From Cryptomeria japonica (lineage: Eukaryota > Streptophyta > Pinopsida > Cupressales > Cupressaceae): a stretch of 64,000 nucleotides of DNA. Positions 12,601 through 22,170 of the stretch are shown piece after piece; position 1 is the stretch's first letter; the number at the start of each line of letters is the position of its first letter. The stretch spans positions 159,152,849 through 159,216,848 of the forward strand of contig NC_081413.1 of the NCBI RefSeq assembly GCF_030272615.1, given 5' to 3'. The notes below the pieces were generated by a model that was not told the origin of the DNA, did no database searches, and saw nothing but the letters and a program-made list of their open reading frames with translations. The position numbers and the translations under genes are program-made.

Positions 12601-12904
12601 CTGGATCAAGTTTAGCCACCACATTACCTTCTGTTGTCATAATTTCCTTTGTCTCCGGATTAAATGCTTTCATGCATTCCAAAACTAGTTCCGGGCATTG
12701 AACTGATGTGGGGTACCCTGTCGCATGTGCCAATCCACTATCTAGCAACCTTTGTGTTGTCAAAGTTTTGTCTTTCTTTTCCATTGATTTCCAAAAATCC
12801 GGAAGATTTACATTTCCCAATTTCGTATCACCAATGTCTGGAAGCGTACATTTGAGAATGGGTGCATAATCAGGGCTATGAAACTTATACTTCATTATGA
12901 CCAA
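9639..12904 (-). pseudogene. Retroelement-type accessory ORF, copy A (function unknown)
   Basis: The start chosen is the ATG at 12904, the longest open part (228 codons). Readable landmarks are LGNVNLPDFWKSM, AHATGYPTSVQCPEL, LDPVFIAIVFRLPF, ITNILCDQLLKLR, FLKFTYIRIGGYDG and CPLMLPRFVEDKLILIEA. The middle (about 11300-10500) is rich in Ser, Lys, Glu and Pro. The C-terminal part (about 10400-9700) is rich in Glu, Lys and Gln and likely coiled-coil. Stops include TAG at 10850 and TGA at 11591, plus frameshifts, so it is a pseudogene of roughly 1,050 codons. A diverged homologue lies at 26329-30240 on the same strand. I do not recognise a function; long accessory ORFs of plant LTR elements are the best comparison. 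Confidence 0.7.
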
Positions 12905-12999
12905 AGAATAATCACCAAGTCAGCCCTATTTTGTTGATGTTTGTAACTAACTACAACAATCAATTCAGCTTGCCGACATAACACACATTTTATTTAATA

Positions 13000-14330
13000 A
13001 AATCTTTCATTCACTAATTTTGATGAGTGTCTATATGTTGTTTGAAGCTTCCATCCTGTCACAGCTACTCACAACATTTCTACAAAATCTTTTATACTCA
13101 ATCTGAATCCTTTTGCTTTAATGGAATTCAAAACCACCCATTTTGGTTTACGTAGTCAAGAAGAATGCTGACAATGTTTGTGGATTTTGAATTCACACCA
13201 TGGCAATTGCAATTGCTTGAAAGTTTCCAAAGCTTTCACAACGAACTCATTTTATACAAATGATGCAATCATGGCATTTGATGTAGATAACATTCTTTTG
13301 AGGTAGCATATCAAACAATTCGGATGCTTGTTCTATGATTCCATATTCTGCATATCATCTACCAAAACAAATGCAATGTCAAACGATTTTGTGTGCCTCG
13401 CGATGCTTTCACTTCCATAACCACAAAGATTGGGGATTGGATTTTACATCTGCAAATCTGCATTTACTACAAGTTTCTAAGACCTTTACAATATTCTCCT
13501 TACATTATGCTTTGATGGATATCCAAAACCTGTTCGGAAGCTCCCATGGTACCATGGGAAAACACTATGTCAAACAGTTCACGTACATTGCACATCACAC
13601 ATTATGTCAAACAGTTCACATGCATACTCTTCTCCCCACGTTTTATCTAAAACATTATGTCAAATAATTCACGTGTATTGTCTAAGACTCTACACGTGAA
13701 TTATTTCTTCAATCATGGCATACTGTGAGGTTTTCTGTTGAATTCTTCATGCGCCCTGTCTATGATTTCCACACATTGCATGTATGAGCCAAGTCGATTT
13801 TAAGGAATATGATTTGCAGCAACTTTAGGATTCAACAAAAACATTAACATTGGAAATATTCAGCATATATTCATATATGATCTACTGGCACCAAGAAGAG
13901 ACATCCAGATAACATCCACGGGCTTGACTGGCTGCGTGGTAATAAGATTTAGCGTGTATTCAAGATAGCCGCCATGAGCACAAAGGTCAACCAATAATAT
14001 TCGCTAAGCTTCATATTGTAAGAAGTGCCTCATTAATTCAAAGATTTTAAGAACTTCCCTACAAAATCCATTATGTGTACATTCGGCAACCATTTCATTT
14101 CACTCCTTGGAACTTTATCTCTTTGAAGCACAATGTTAAATAGTTCATGTGATGCTTTGATGGACGTCCATTAGATGCTCCAAAACTCACATTTTGACAC
14201 AGGCAAGAAGGATGCTAGCAAACATTGTTGAATTAGATTTTACACTTGCGAAATATATCCATTTGAAAACTCTCTCCCATTTTCAAGAAATTTCTCAACT
14301 TAAGCTTTTTGAGCAAGGGAGGTTAGAAAG
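13000..14330 (-). pseudogene. PPR (pentatricopeptide repeat) protein pseudogene
   Basis: Reading the minus strand in shifting frames gives PPR hallmarks. These include VKSNSTMFASILLACVKM near 14240, HELFNIVLQRD near 14155, and an E-motif-like DVIWMSLLGASRSYMN near 13900. Further on are three copies of an ELFDIM/V block at about 13560-13676, a YAEYGIIEQASELFDML block near 13340, and NAMIASFV then ALETFKQLQL near 13220. PPR proteins bind organellar RNA for editing, splicing or stability. Frameshifts and stops are frequent and the E-type block precedes other PPR motifs, so this may be two tandem relics. It lies beside the U-box gene, in the same orientation. Confidence 0.7.
13561..13676 (-). repeat. 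Three spaced copies of a PPR-motif-derived repeat
   Basis: The plus-strand block tatgtcaaacagttcac and near copies occur at about 13564, 13602 and 13655. On the minus strand it reads ELFDI, the conserved PPR core, so I explain it as repeated PPR motifs rather than an independent satellite. Confidence 0.7.
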
Positions 14331-14545
14331 TTAGGATTTGTGAGCAAGTGAGTATAATAGGTTAAGATTGTTCAATTTTGTAGTATATCTAACCTCCTAA
14401 GGTTAGGAGTTTGAAATTTTTGAGCAATAGGTTAGGATTTTAAAATTTTTGAGCAATAGGTTAGGCTTGCTGACTTTAAGAGCATTTTTAACCTATTAAG
14501 GTTAGAATTTTGACTTTTTTGAGCAATTAAGGGCTTTGAGCAAAA
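14295..14545. repeat. Diverged short tandem repeat with small palindromes
   Basis: A unit of roughly 40 bp built on ttttgagcaataggttagg recurs about four to five times with strong drift. Short inverted pairs such as aacctcctaaggttagg and aacctattaaggttag lie inside it. Confidence 0.65.
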
Positions 14546-15777
14546 GATTTATTTCATGCGAGCCTATATAAGGACGTTTGATTTCTCTTTCTCTTCAAAA
14601 GATCAAAATGAGGAATATATCTAAAACAATTTAAAATATTGAAATTATTTTTAAAAGAATAATTCAAATATTTCCCATAAGACTTTAATGCCTCGATTCA
14701 AGAAAAAATGGCCACAACTTTCAATCGGTAAGGAGTTAGGCTCCGAAATTCGAAACACGCCTTCAAGGTAGGAGGATAAGCATATACCATCATTTATTCC
14801 TCATGACGATACCTTGGGTCTAGAATTTTAATTGATTTAAAGAGAGGAACATCAAAATTTGAAAGTTTAAAATACAGCAAATTGTGAACTGGGTTCAAAC
14901 AAAAATTGGTCATATGACACAAAACGATGCTTAGGACATGTTCACAAAGTGATTTTCCTCAATTCTTTATAATTTTCAAAATTCATCCATTTTTCACATT
15001 TTGACTGACAACAACCTTGGATCACATGCTCACTCATTATGCATAGACACATATTTGGGCCTTCGTTGAACATTGGGACCAATTTGAAGTTCAAATTTTG
15101 GGTATGTCAAATATGGTGCAACAGGTCAAACCCCTATTATCAAGTCAATGGTATAGAATAATGTTTAAAGACAGTAGGTAGTCATGCAATATGCCTAGAG
15201 TTTTGATGTAATGCTAATGTCATACTCTTGCTATGATGCAAGTGTAACATAGGTCTTCTACTAAGTTCTAGATGTCTTCATATGTGCTCAAACAAACTGT
15301 GATTTATCATTTTATAACACATTAGTCTGTAATTTAAAATGTCGTGCACTCTATTTTGTTCACAACAACTAGTTGGAGAGAATTCAACTTGGGCCCATTT
15401 TTTAATTTGAATTTAATTTGTTCGAGGGTCATTTTCATGCTTGTAGAAATTATTCAAGATAAGGATTGCATTATATATAAAGAGATTGGTCCATTGGATG
15501 TGTGATGATGCAATTAAGTTAGGACAAAATTATTTATCAACTTCAATATAAAAATAAATTATTTTACACATTAATCATTGTATTAGAAACAATGAGATCA
15601 AATTGAATCAAAAATGAAAGAAAAAGAATACAAGATATACATTTTCACGATTACAAAATGAATATATCATCCTTTTATCTTCTAATTACTTATTTCCTTT
15701 ATACATGCATCTAAAATAACCATAAAGAACCAGGGTTAGAAAACTGTTGCAAAGGTTGGATGAAGCAATTTCAATTT
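14546..15777. other. Region downstream of the U-box gene, no gene
   Basis: AT-rich sequence, presumably including the 3' untranslated region and terminator of the minus-strand U-box gene at its right edge. I could not fix a polyadenylation signal. Confidence 0.5.
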
Positions 15778-18700
15778 TCATTTACTTCCCAAGCTAGAAA
15801 AGATTATTCTTCTTTGCTGCCAATGTCTAATAGCTGAACGCAGAGAATAGTTAGGAAAGAGAAACATGTGGCTGAGTTTCAAATTTGTCATTGGAGAAGT
15901 ATCATGTCCACTATCAATCCATCCTTTGATTGATTCAAACTCATAGCTGAATCCATCTGCAGCAATATGGGGATCCTGCATGACATCCTTCATAGACAAT
16001 ATGAAAACAAAATTAAAAACGACAAATTGATCACAAATTGAAATTACAATGACAAATTGTTGGAATCTGATATGGGTTTAAATTTTCTTGCCTGCAAGAT
16101 TGGACACATGAAGAAGCCTGGGACCTCACTTGCTTGATGAGAATCCTCATCTTCCTCATCTTCTAATTGAAGAGCATGAATAATGGCATCTCTATCATCG
16201 CAAGAGTATTCTCTGTAGAGATAATCATTTAGCTGGAACTGATCTCTATTATGATGGGTTTTCAGTTCTCTTAGCGTTGAATCCCTCTCTTTTCCGTTTT
16301 TAAATATTTGTAGCTTGAGCTTGATTATAGTTTCTAAAACATTTTGTAGGTCTTGAGATGCATGATCCCTTTTGGCAGAAACCTCATTTGCTAGGTTTCC
16401 AAGTATTCTTAGGCTTTGTCTTGTTATTATTAGCTCTTCAATTGCTTCATCTCTTTGTCTTGAAATTTCTAGCACTTGTTGTCTGGATGTCCTGAGGAGC
16501 TCCCTTGTTTCTTCCTTTTGTCTGATTTCTTTGTGATAGAGATCTTCATAACGGTTAGCCTGCTTTGCAACGGTGCATTGTTATCAATGTTAAGAGTTAA
16601 TATATTACTGTCAAAAAATAATTTTAGATAGACTATCGATATGAGAGAATACTGTAAATAGGAAAACCAGGAGAAACAGCAGCCCAGTGATCTGGATCAG
16701 TGAGGCATCAACTTTTTGAATATTTGCTCCAAAATAATCATGTGTACCAGCGATTAAAGAAGTCATAATGGAATGCTGTGTACGTGTCATCAGATAATTC
16801 TTCGGTGTCCAATATGTTCTATTAACTTCAGTTTGTTGTCTTTAACTCCCAGTTAGCTGTCAAACTGTTCACCAATTTTATAAATGTGATTCTATCAATA
16901 AATAAAGTATGTATGAAGTGTGAGTTCACTGTTCTGTTCTGTGTTCTTCAAACTTTAATTTCGTATCAGAGCCACTGTGCTATCCGTTATCAAAGTCAGT
17001 CTGGCGATTCTTTCATTTAATATCTGACAGAAATTAGTATTACTTTAGGCAGTGGATCATGTGTTTGAGATGATCATCTGTACGGCGGGAATAAGCAGAG
17101 TAGAAGTTGTCAAGGAGAGATTGCAGCTTACAAAGTGAGTGTTTTTATGTGCTGTTTCGATTCTTATTTGCGCAGGTATTGAAATTTTGTGGAAGATTTT
17201 CTCTGAAAACAGTGTTAAATGGTCAATGATGAGGCCTGCAAAAGAACCACAATACTATCATGATGACTTCATTAAAAATGAGATACTTGTTCTATTATGA
17301 AGAGGCCAACACTTCGAAGATAGGGAGGAATGTTCTGAGGTGCTTGTGGATCAAAAAAATTATATTTCATGAGGGTTATGAGACATATGTGAGGTTTTAT
17401 GTTTACTAATTGTTCAACATCATACTTTTATGAGGGTGAGGAGACATGACACTTCATGTGCAAATGATGTTCAATGATGTTGAGAACTTGATTATAGCTG
17501 GATGACTATCCCTTAAATGGAAACAGCTTGAAGAAGTCTTCTTATTAATCTGAGAACTGTTTTCACCATAATATATTTCTCCTATTGTTATGTTGTATGT
17601 TGTTAGTCAGTTAAATGTTATAACCTTGAGAGGGGATGATAGAATATATGCTCCAAAATAAACATGTATACCAGTGATCAAATAAGTCATGATGTAATGT
17701 TCTGTTAATTTCAGTTAATTGCTACAGTTAGCTGTCAAACTGTTTACCAATTTTATAGGAAGATTGGTGATGCTATCAATAAATTAAGTACTAAGTGTGA
17801 GTTCACTGTTCTGTTCTGTGTTCTTCAACTTTAATTTTAGCACCAACGTCTGAACACAGTGATCTTCTAGTGCAAGCCCTATAACTCCTGGGCAGTGCAT
17901 AGAGGCTCCTACCATGCGCCGCATTTGAGACAGGTTTCTAAACTGTGATCATTTTTCGTGTTTTTCAACTGTTCAACCATTTGCTCTATCCTGAGGGTTG
18001 TAAATGTCCTATTATTAATACATTATGTATTAAATAATTTCCTATTATTGATAGCATTATGTATCAAATAATTTTTTTCGGTCCAGGATTTAAATGCCTC
18101 ATGCATGCTTGTAATCAAACTCTGAATTAATCTTCAAGCATAATAATGAGATGTATAATTGTACAATCTATAAATCTATTGTATTATTTTTCCAAAGCCC
18201 GTATACGTTTCAAGATTCCTACCTTTTCGAGTGACTTGTGAGTAGCCCATTCTGCTTTTTTGCATTTCTGAACTTCTGTAAGTACTGTATTTTTGGCATT
18301 CTTGGCCTCTTCCAAGGCTTGACTTATCCTCATTTTTAAATTTTCAGAGTCCATAGCAGGTCCCTGGAAAACAATGGTTGTAAAAAGACAAGTACTCAGA
18401 AGAAATAAGAAGAAATAATTCAAATATTACCCCAAACAGCAAGAAAACCGTAATAGTAAAAACTCTGACCATGCTCTGATCCTGAAATTCATGTGGCTCA
18501 GGGCTTATAATTTCCATGACTCCTGATGCTTCGTTATTCTCTGTAGATGTAGACTCACACATGGAATTATAATCTGGATTTTTTTCTACTAGTGACTCAA
18601 AATATCTTTCAATATCTTCACTTATATCTTCTGAATCTATGCATGGAGATATATTAACATGTCGCTCAGGAATTCCTGCATTCAGTGGCACAAAGTTAGC

Positions 18701-20135
18701 AGCATTTAGTGGACATGCCTGCTTAGATTAACCTGCAGGTCGAATTTTAAAAGCCCTTGTAGCTGGCTGTATTCTTATAGACAACAAACTTCAAGGCCTT
18801 TGTTCCATGATGATATTTCCTCTAAAACCAGCTACTCTAACAACAGATTTACCTTGGTATATATCCAATCTCCCCACTCTGTACAAGAACAAACCCAATG
18901 AAATTACAACCTTTCCTATCTCTAAAGTGTCAGTCCAAAAGCAATTGCTGTTCTTACCTTCAAATCCAGCAATTCTACTGCAAGCCTTGGAAGTGAACAA
19001 TGCTTCCTGATTTCCTGGGTCATCATGTCCTTTCAAATACACTAGCTTCCCTTTGCATACAATGTATAACTTGCATAAATCAGGGGCATGCTTCTGGACA
19101 TAATCTGCTTTGTCTCCTGTCCGCTTCATTTTCCTGTGACAGTTTGATTAGCAGCTTGATTATGATATAATCAAATCATTTGTTGGAGTACTTTACTTTT
19201 TTGTAATGGTGTAATAACATGAAATTCTTTACACTGTTTTCTTCCATAAATTGCTAGAAACATGACCTCTTACCAAACTTTGATTCATTGGTTCAAAAAA
19301 GTTTAATGAAAAGGTGCATATCCATGAAACTACAACCACTAAAAATGATTACAGAAAAAAGATCATAAGCCCCATACCTTGATATGATACTGCAGGATGA
19401 TGTTCCTATCACAAGCTTTCTTATATGTAGTTCTGAGATCAGTCCTACTATGACTTTGTGAGCTTCTCCCTTGTCAAATTTCAAGGCCTCTGCCTTAATC
19501 TATCTAGTTCATAATAAAGGAGCATTACATTTCATCTCAAATCAACAGAAGCTATCTAATTAAAGGGTTGCCACTTACCTTAAAATTAGAACAAAAGATG
19601 ATGTATTTCTCCAAGATTGCATCCACCCTTGCTATTTCATCCTTCCTAAAGGCATCTAAGTTATCCTGCCCCACTTCACTCTCCCGAAGCTTTCCCACTG
19701 TGAACATTACACAACAACCAAACACTTCAGGCATTCAGTCATTATTTCTGCAAGAATATGAATGCTTTATTTTTTCATCAATCATGATATGCTCTGAACT
19801 GAAGCAGAAAAATGATTACACCGTTACTTGCATGGTGTTGAGATAGAGGTAGCAGGGGCATAGACATGAAGGAGAACAATGGAGTCTCCATTCAGGAGGA
19901 CCCAGTTGTTTAAAGCCCACTCCAGTGTACTAAGGCTTTCCAAAATGTCCTTACCGACATCCACATAAATCTTCCTTTGTTTGAAGATGCTGTTGTGCAT
20001 TGTACCCATCTTACCTGCCACTCTATTAATCAAAGCTTGATTTTCCTCCATTTTTTCACCATTGCCTTCTGATTCCTCTTCTGCTCCTTCAAAAGCACTT
20101 ATTCTGCGACTCTCGGAACATTCACCTAAATCCAT
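15778..20135 (-). CDS. USP and U-box domain protein (PUB33/36/37-like E3 ubiquitin ligase), 8 exons
   Basis: I assembled exons 20135-19832, 19697-19579, 19499-19378, 19133-18958, 18675-18470, 18363-18223, 16559-16092 and 15987-15778. Together they give 1,746 nt, an open frame of 581 residues with no internal stop. Residues about 30-200 form a universal stress protein-like domain (KIYVDVGKDI, LLHVYAPATS, KLVIGTSS, CKLYIVCKGKLVYL). Residues about 310-490 are coiled-coil. Residues about 500-572 are a U-box (GFFMCPILQ, MQDPHIAADGFSYE, WIDSG). U-boxes recruit E2 enzymes to ubiquitinate targets. No kinase domain lies between coiled-coil and U-box, unlike many PUB33 relatives, so it resembles the PUB36/37 form. 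Introns 1 and 7 fit GC-AG borders; intron 6 holds a small LTR element. It is the only intact-looking gene here. Confidence 0.9.
15988..16091 (-). other. Intron 7 of the U-box gene, GC-AG type
   Basis: The donor is CAG/GCAAGA and the acceptor tatgaag/GAT. It splits the U-box between CPILQ and DVMQDP in phase 0, which restores the conserved family sequence exactly. It is the second GC-AG intron inferred in this gene. Confidence 0.8.
16717..16962 (+). repeat. Left LTR of the intron 6 element
   Basis: It starts TGAATATTTGCTCC, where the right copy has TGATAGAATATATGCTCC. It ends at the primer site. The copies differ by several indels, so the insertion is old. Confidence 0.7.
16963..16973 (+). 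other. Primer binding site of the intron 6 element
   Basis: gtatcagagcc matches the tRNA-Met-type primer site, with the initial bases altered. Confidence 0.65.
17637..17842 (+). repeat. Right LTR of the intron 6 element
   Basis: It follows the purine tract at 17628-17636 and ends ..tttagca. It lacks about 50 bp present near the middle of the left copy. Confidence 0.7.
19698..19831 (-). other. Intron 1 of the U-box gene, GC-AG type
   Basis: The only donor that keeps the frame is GCAAGT, directly after CCA T; the acceptor is ttcacag. The GT two bases further on would give the wrong phase and lose the conserved GKLRESE block. GC-AG introns are a known minor class of spliceosomal introns with strong GCAAGT consensus. 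Confidence 0.75.
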
Positions 20136-21329
20136 GGCCCTAAATGGGAACTCAAATGATTTTACCTGTCATTTGTTATAGTCTAGTGTTAAGAGTATCA
20201 TGGTATGTTGATTATGATTAATCTTTCATAAAACAAGAACTTTTTTCGACAATTCCGATAGGTATGCTTTCATTCGTTTAATTACAATAGAGTTAGTGCG
20301 ATTATATGTTGAATGAGGAATATGCAGTAGAAGATTCTTCTGCAATAAAGCTTAACGACAAATATATTTGACGGGGTTCTCAAAACGACAGCCAGAATAT
20401 CTTGAGAATTTTTCACAAATGTGTTTGACCAGCATATTAAATTTAAAATTTGTATATGGAGATAAATAGTTTTGAGATATCTTAAGAAACGATTAAATAG
20501 TTTTCATTATGTATGGGGATATTCCTTTTGATGAAAGAAAAATCCCTACTTTTTCAAAGGTTTATAGGCGACTATTTATTTAAGAATTCTTCTATAATTA
20601 TATCAAGTGAAACGGACAATATTTTTACAGCTATACGTTTTTAGATGTAATTTTCTGTCAATATTTTAAATATTTTTTGTGATTTATTATTAAAAAGAAG
20701 AGTGTTGATATAAAAAACTTTCATATGATCATGTTGAGAAGCAATTCTGATTTCATTATATTATGTAAATATAAATATTAAAGAGAACATATAAGATTTA
20801 CAATAAAAAAGTGATTGTTGAAATACATGACACAAAATATGAAAAGTGCTTAAAACATCTTAAAAGTTCTTTGGGTTATCAAACTTTCTATCATCATTGT
20901 GCTTACATATTTTCTCCATTTGCATCTAAATCCTGATTGATTCATTATGGAAATGTGTAAGTATCATACTTTCGGTATTTTGGTGGTTTTCACCCTCGCC
21001 TACCATTTTTCAGCATGCTTCTAACCTTCAGTTTGATTATTAAACCCCTCCAAATCCTTGTGAAAGGATCCAAGTCTTCGACATGTTGGAATTCAAAGTT
21101 TTTCTTCTCTCAATACCACATTGGTATATGGTATGTATCTTTCACAAACTTGGATCCCCAATTCATCCTCTTTCCATTGGAAATTTTCCCAATTCACACA
21201 CCCAAGAGTAGAAAAGCCAATTTTTTATTTAAGTTAGGGTTGCCAAGGTTTCCATCATGAAATGCGGTCAAATGGGTATAAAATGAAGAAGTTAATACAA
21301 GTCAAAGTTTTGCCTTTAACTAGGAACTT
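20136..21329. other. Upstream region of the U-box gene, no other gene
   Basis: The promoter and 5' untranslated region of the minus-strand gene must lie just right of 20135, but I could not single out a convincing TATA box. The rest is AT-rich and without coding signal. Confidence 0.5.
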
Positions 21330-22170
21330 GTTGGAGGTTTCAATTGTTCTGAGAACCTTTGAAGGTTCCCATTCCTACTGTAAAGTTATAGCATATTTTT
21401 TTAATGAAGTTTGGTGAGTTTTGTCAAGGTTCCTAGAACTACTATCAATGTCGACAATTGTTCTTGGAACCATCCTTGGCATCAACAAGGAGCAAAATTG
21501 AGCGAGCATAGTGGCACTTCCTGCTCCAGTTGAAACCCACAAAAAGGTAGAAGTGAATAATAAGTTTGTAAGTCATCATAACTTTATCTTGAAAAGGAGG
21601 CTAGAAGGATGCATCCAGTTTTGACTTGGAAAAATTTGAAGTCAATCGGATTTAAGTATAAAGCAATTTGAAGTTGGAAGTGCTTCTTGAAACCCCAGGA
21701 ACATTCAACAAAACAAAGAAAGAATCAAGAAGAAAGAAATCAAAGTTGGAAGTGGTTCCTAGATCCTCGAGAAACCCTAACAGGTTTCAGGTTCCCAGTG
21801 AACCATCAATTTGCTCTATTTTACAAGTTCCTGACTAGAAGGAGGCGTAGATAGGTGTGAAGGTTGACCAAGTTCATCTCGAGCACATTAGGTGAAGATG
21901 AAAGGAAAAGTAAAGGCACCCATCAAAAATGAATAAAAGAACAAAAGAAGGCAAAAGGAAGTGTTAAAGGTTTCAAGTATTCCAAGAACCCCCAAAACTA
22001 GCAATTAGTTCCTAAGTGGTGAACAAATCTCAACAAAAGCAAAGTGAAGGCCATCAACAAAGTGATAAAGGTAAAAAGGTAAAGAAGACATAAGAAGATG
22101 AAACCAAAGATTTTGGGTGTTTCACAAACCCCTAAAATCGTCGATTGGTTTTAGTTCATGTCACTAGTCT
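21330..22170. repeat. Region rich in inverted GGTTCC/GGAACC motifs
   Basis: Several short inverted pairs occur. ggttcctagaac and gttcttggaacc (about 21430-21472) pair with one mismatch. ggttctga/gaacct pairs lie near 21345, and ctaaaa/ttttag flanks lie near 22132-22155. The stretch has no ORF I trust. It may be a worn transposon or a second, weaker relative of the palindrome array at 38788. Confidence 0.4.

Larger units (their letters stand above)
16717..17842 (+). mobile_element. Small non-autonomous LTR element (TRIM-like) in intron 6
   Basis: Terminal direct repeats at 16717-16962 and 17637-17842 share gctccaaaataa, gttagctgtcaaactgtt and gtgagttcactgttctgttc blocks. A tRNA-Met-like site (gtatcagagcc) follows the left repeat, and the purine tract gagagggga precedes the right one. 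The internal 675 bp have no recognisable gag or pol. It lies opposite to the host gene's orientation, inside an intron of about 1.66 kb. I did not find a target duplication. Confidence 0.75.

Noticed and set aside
19568-19846. Plus-strand ORF opposite the U-box gene exons
   Set aside because: It is antisense to exons 1-2 of a well-supported gene.
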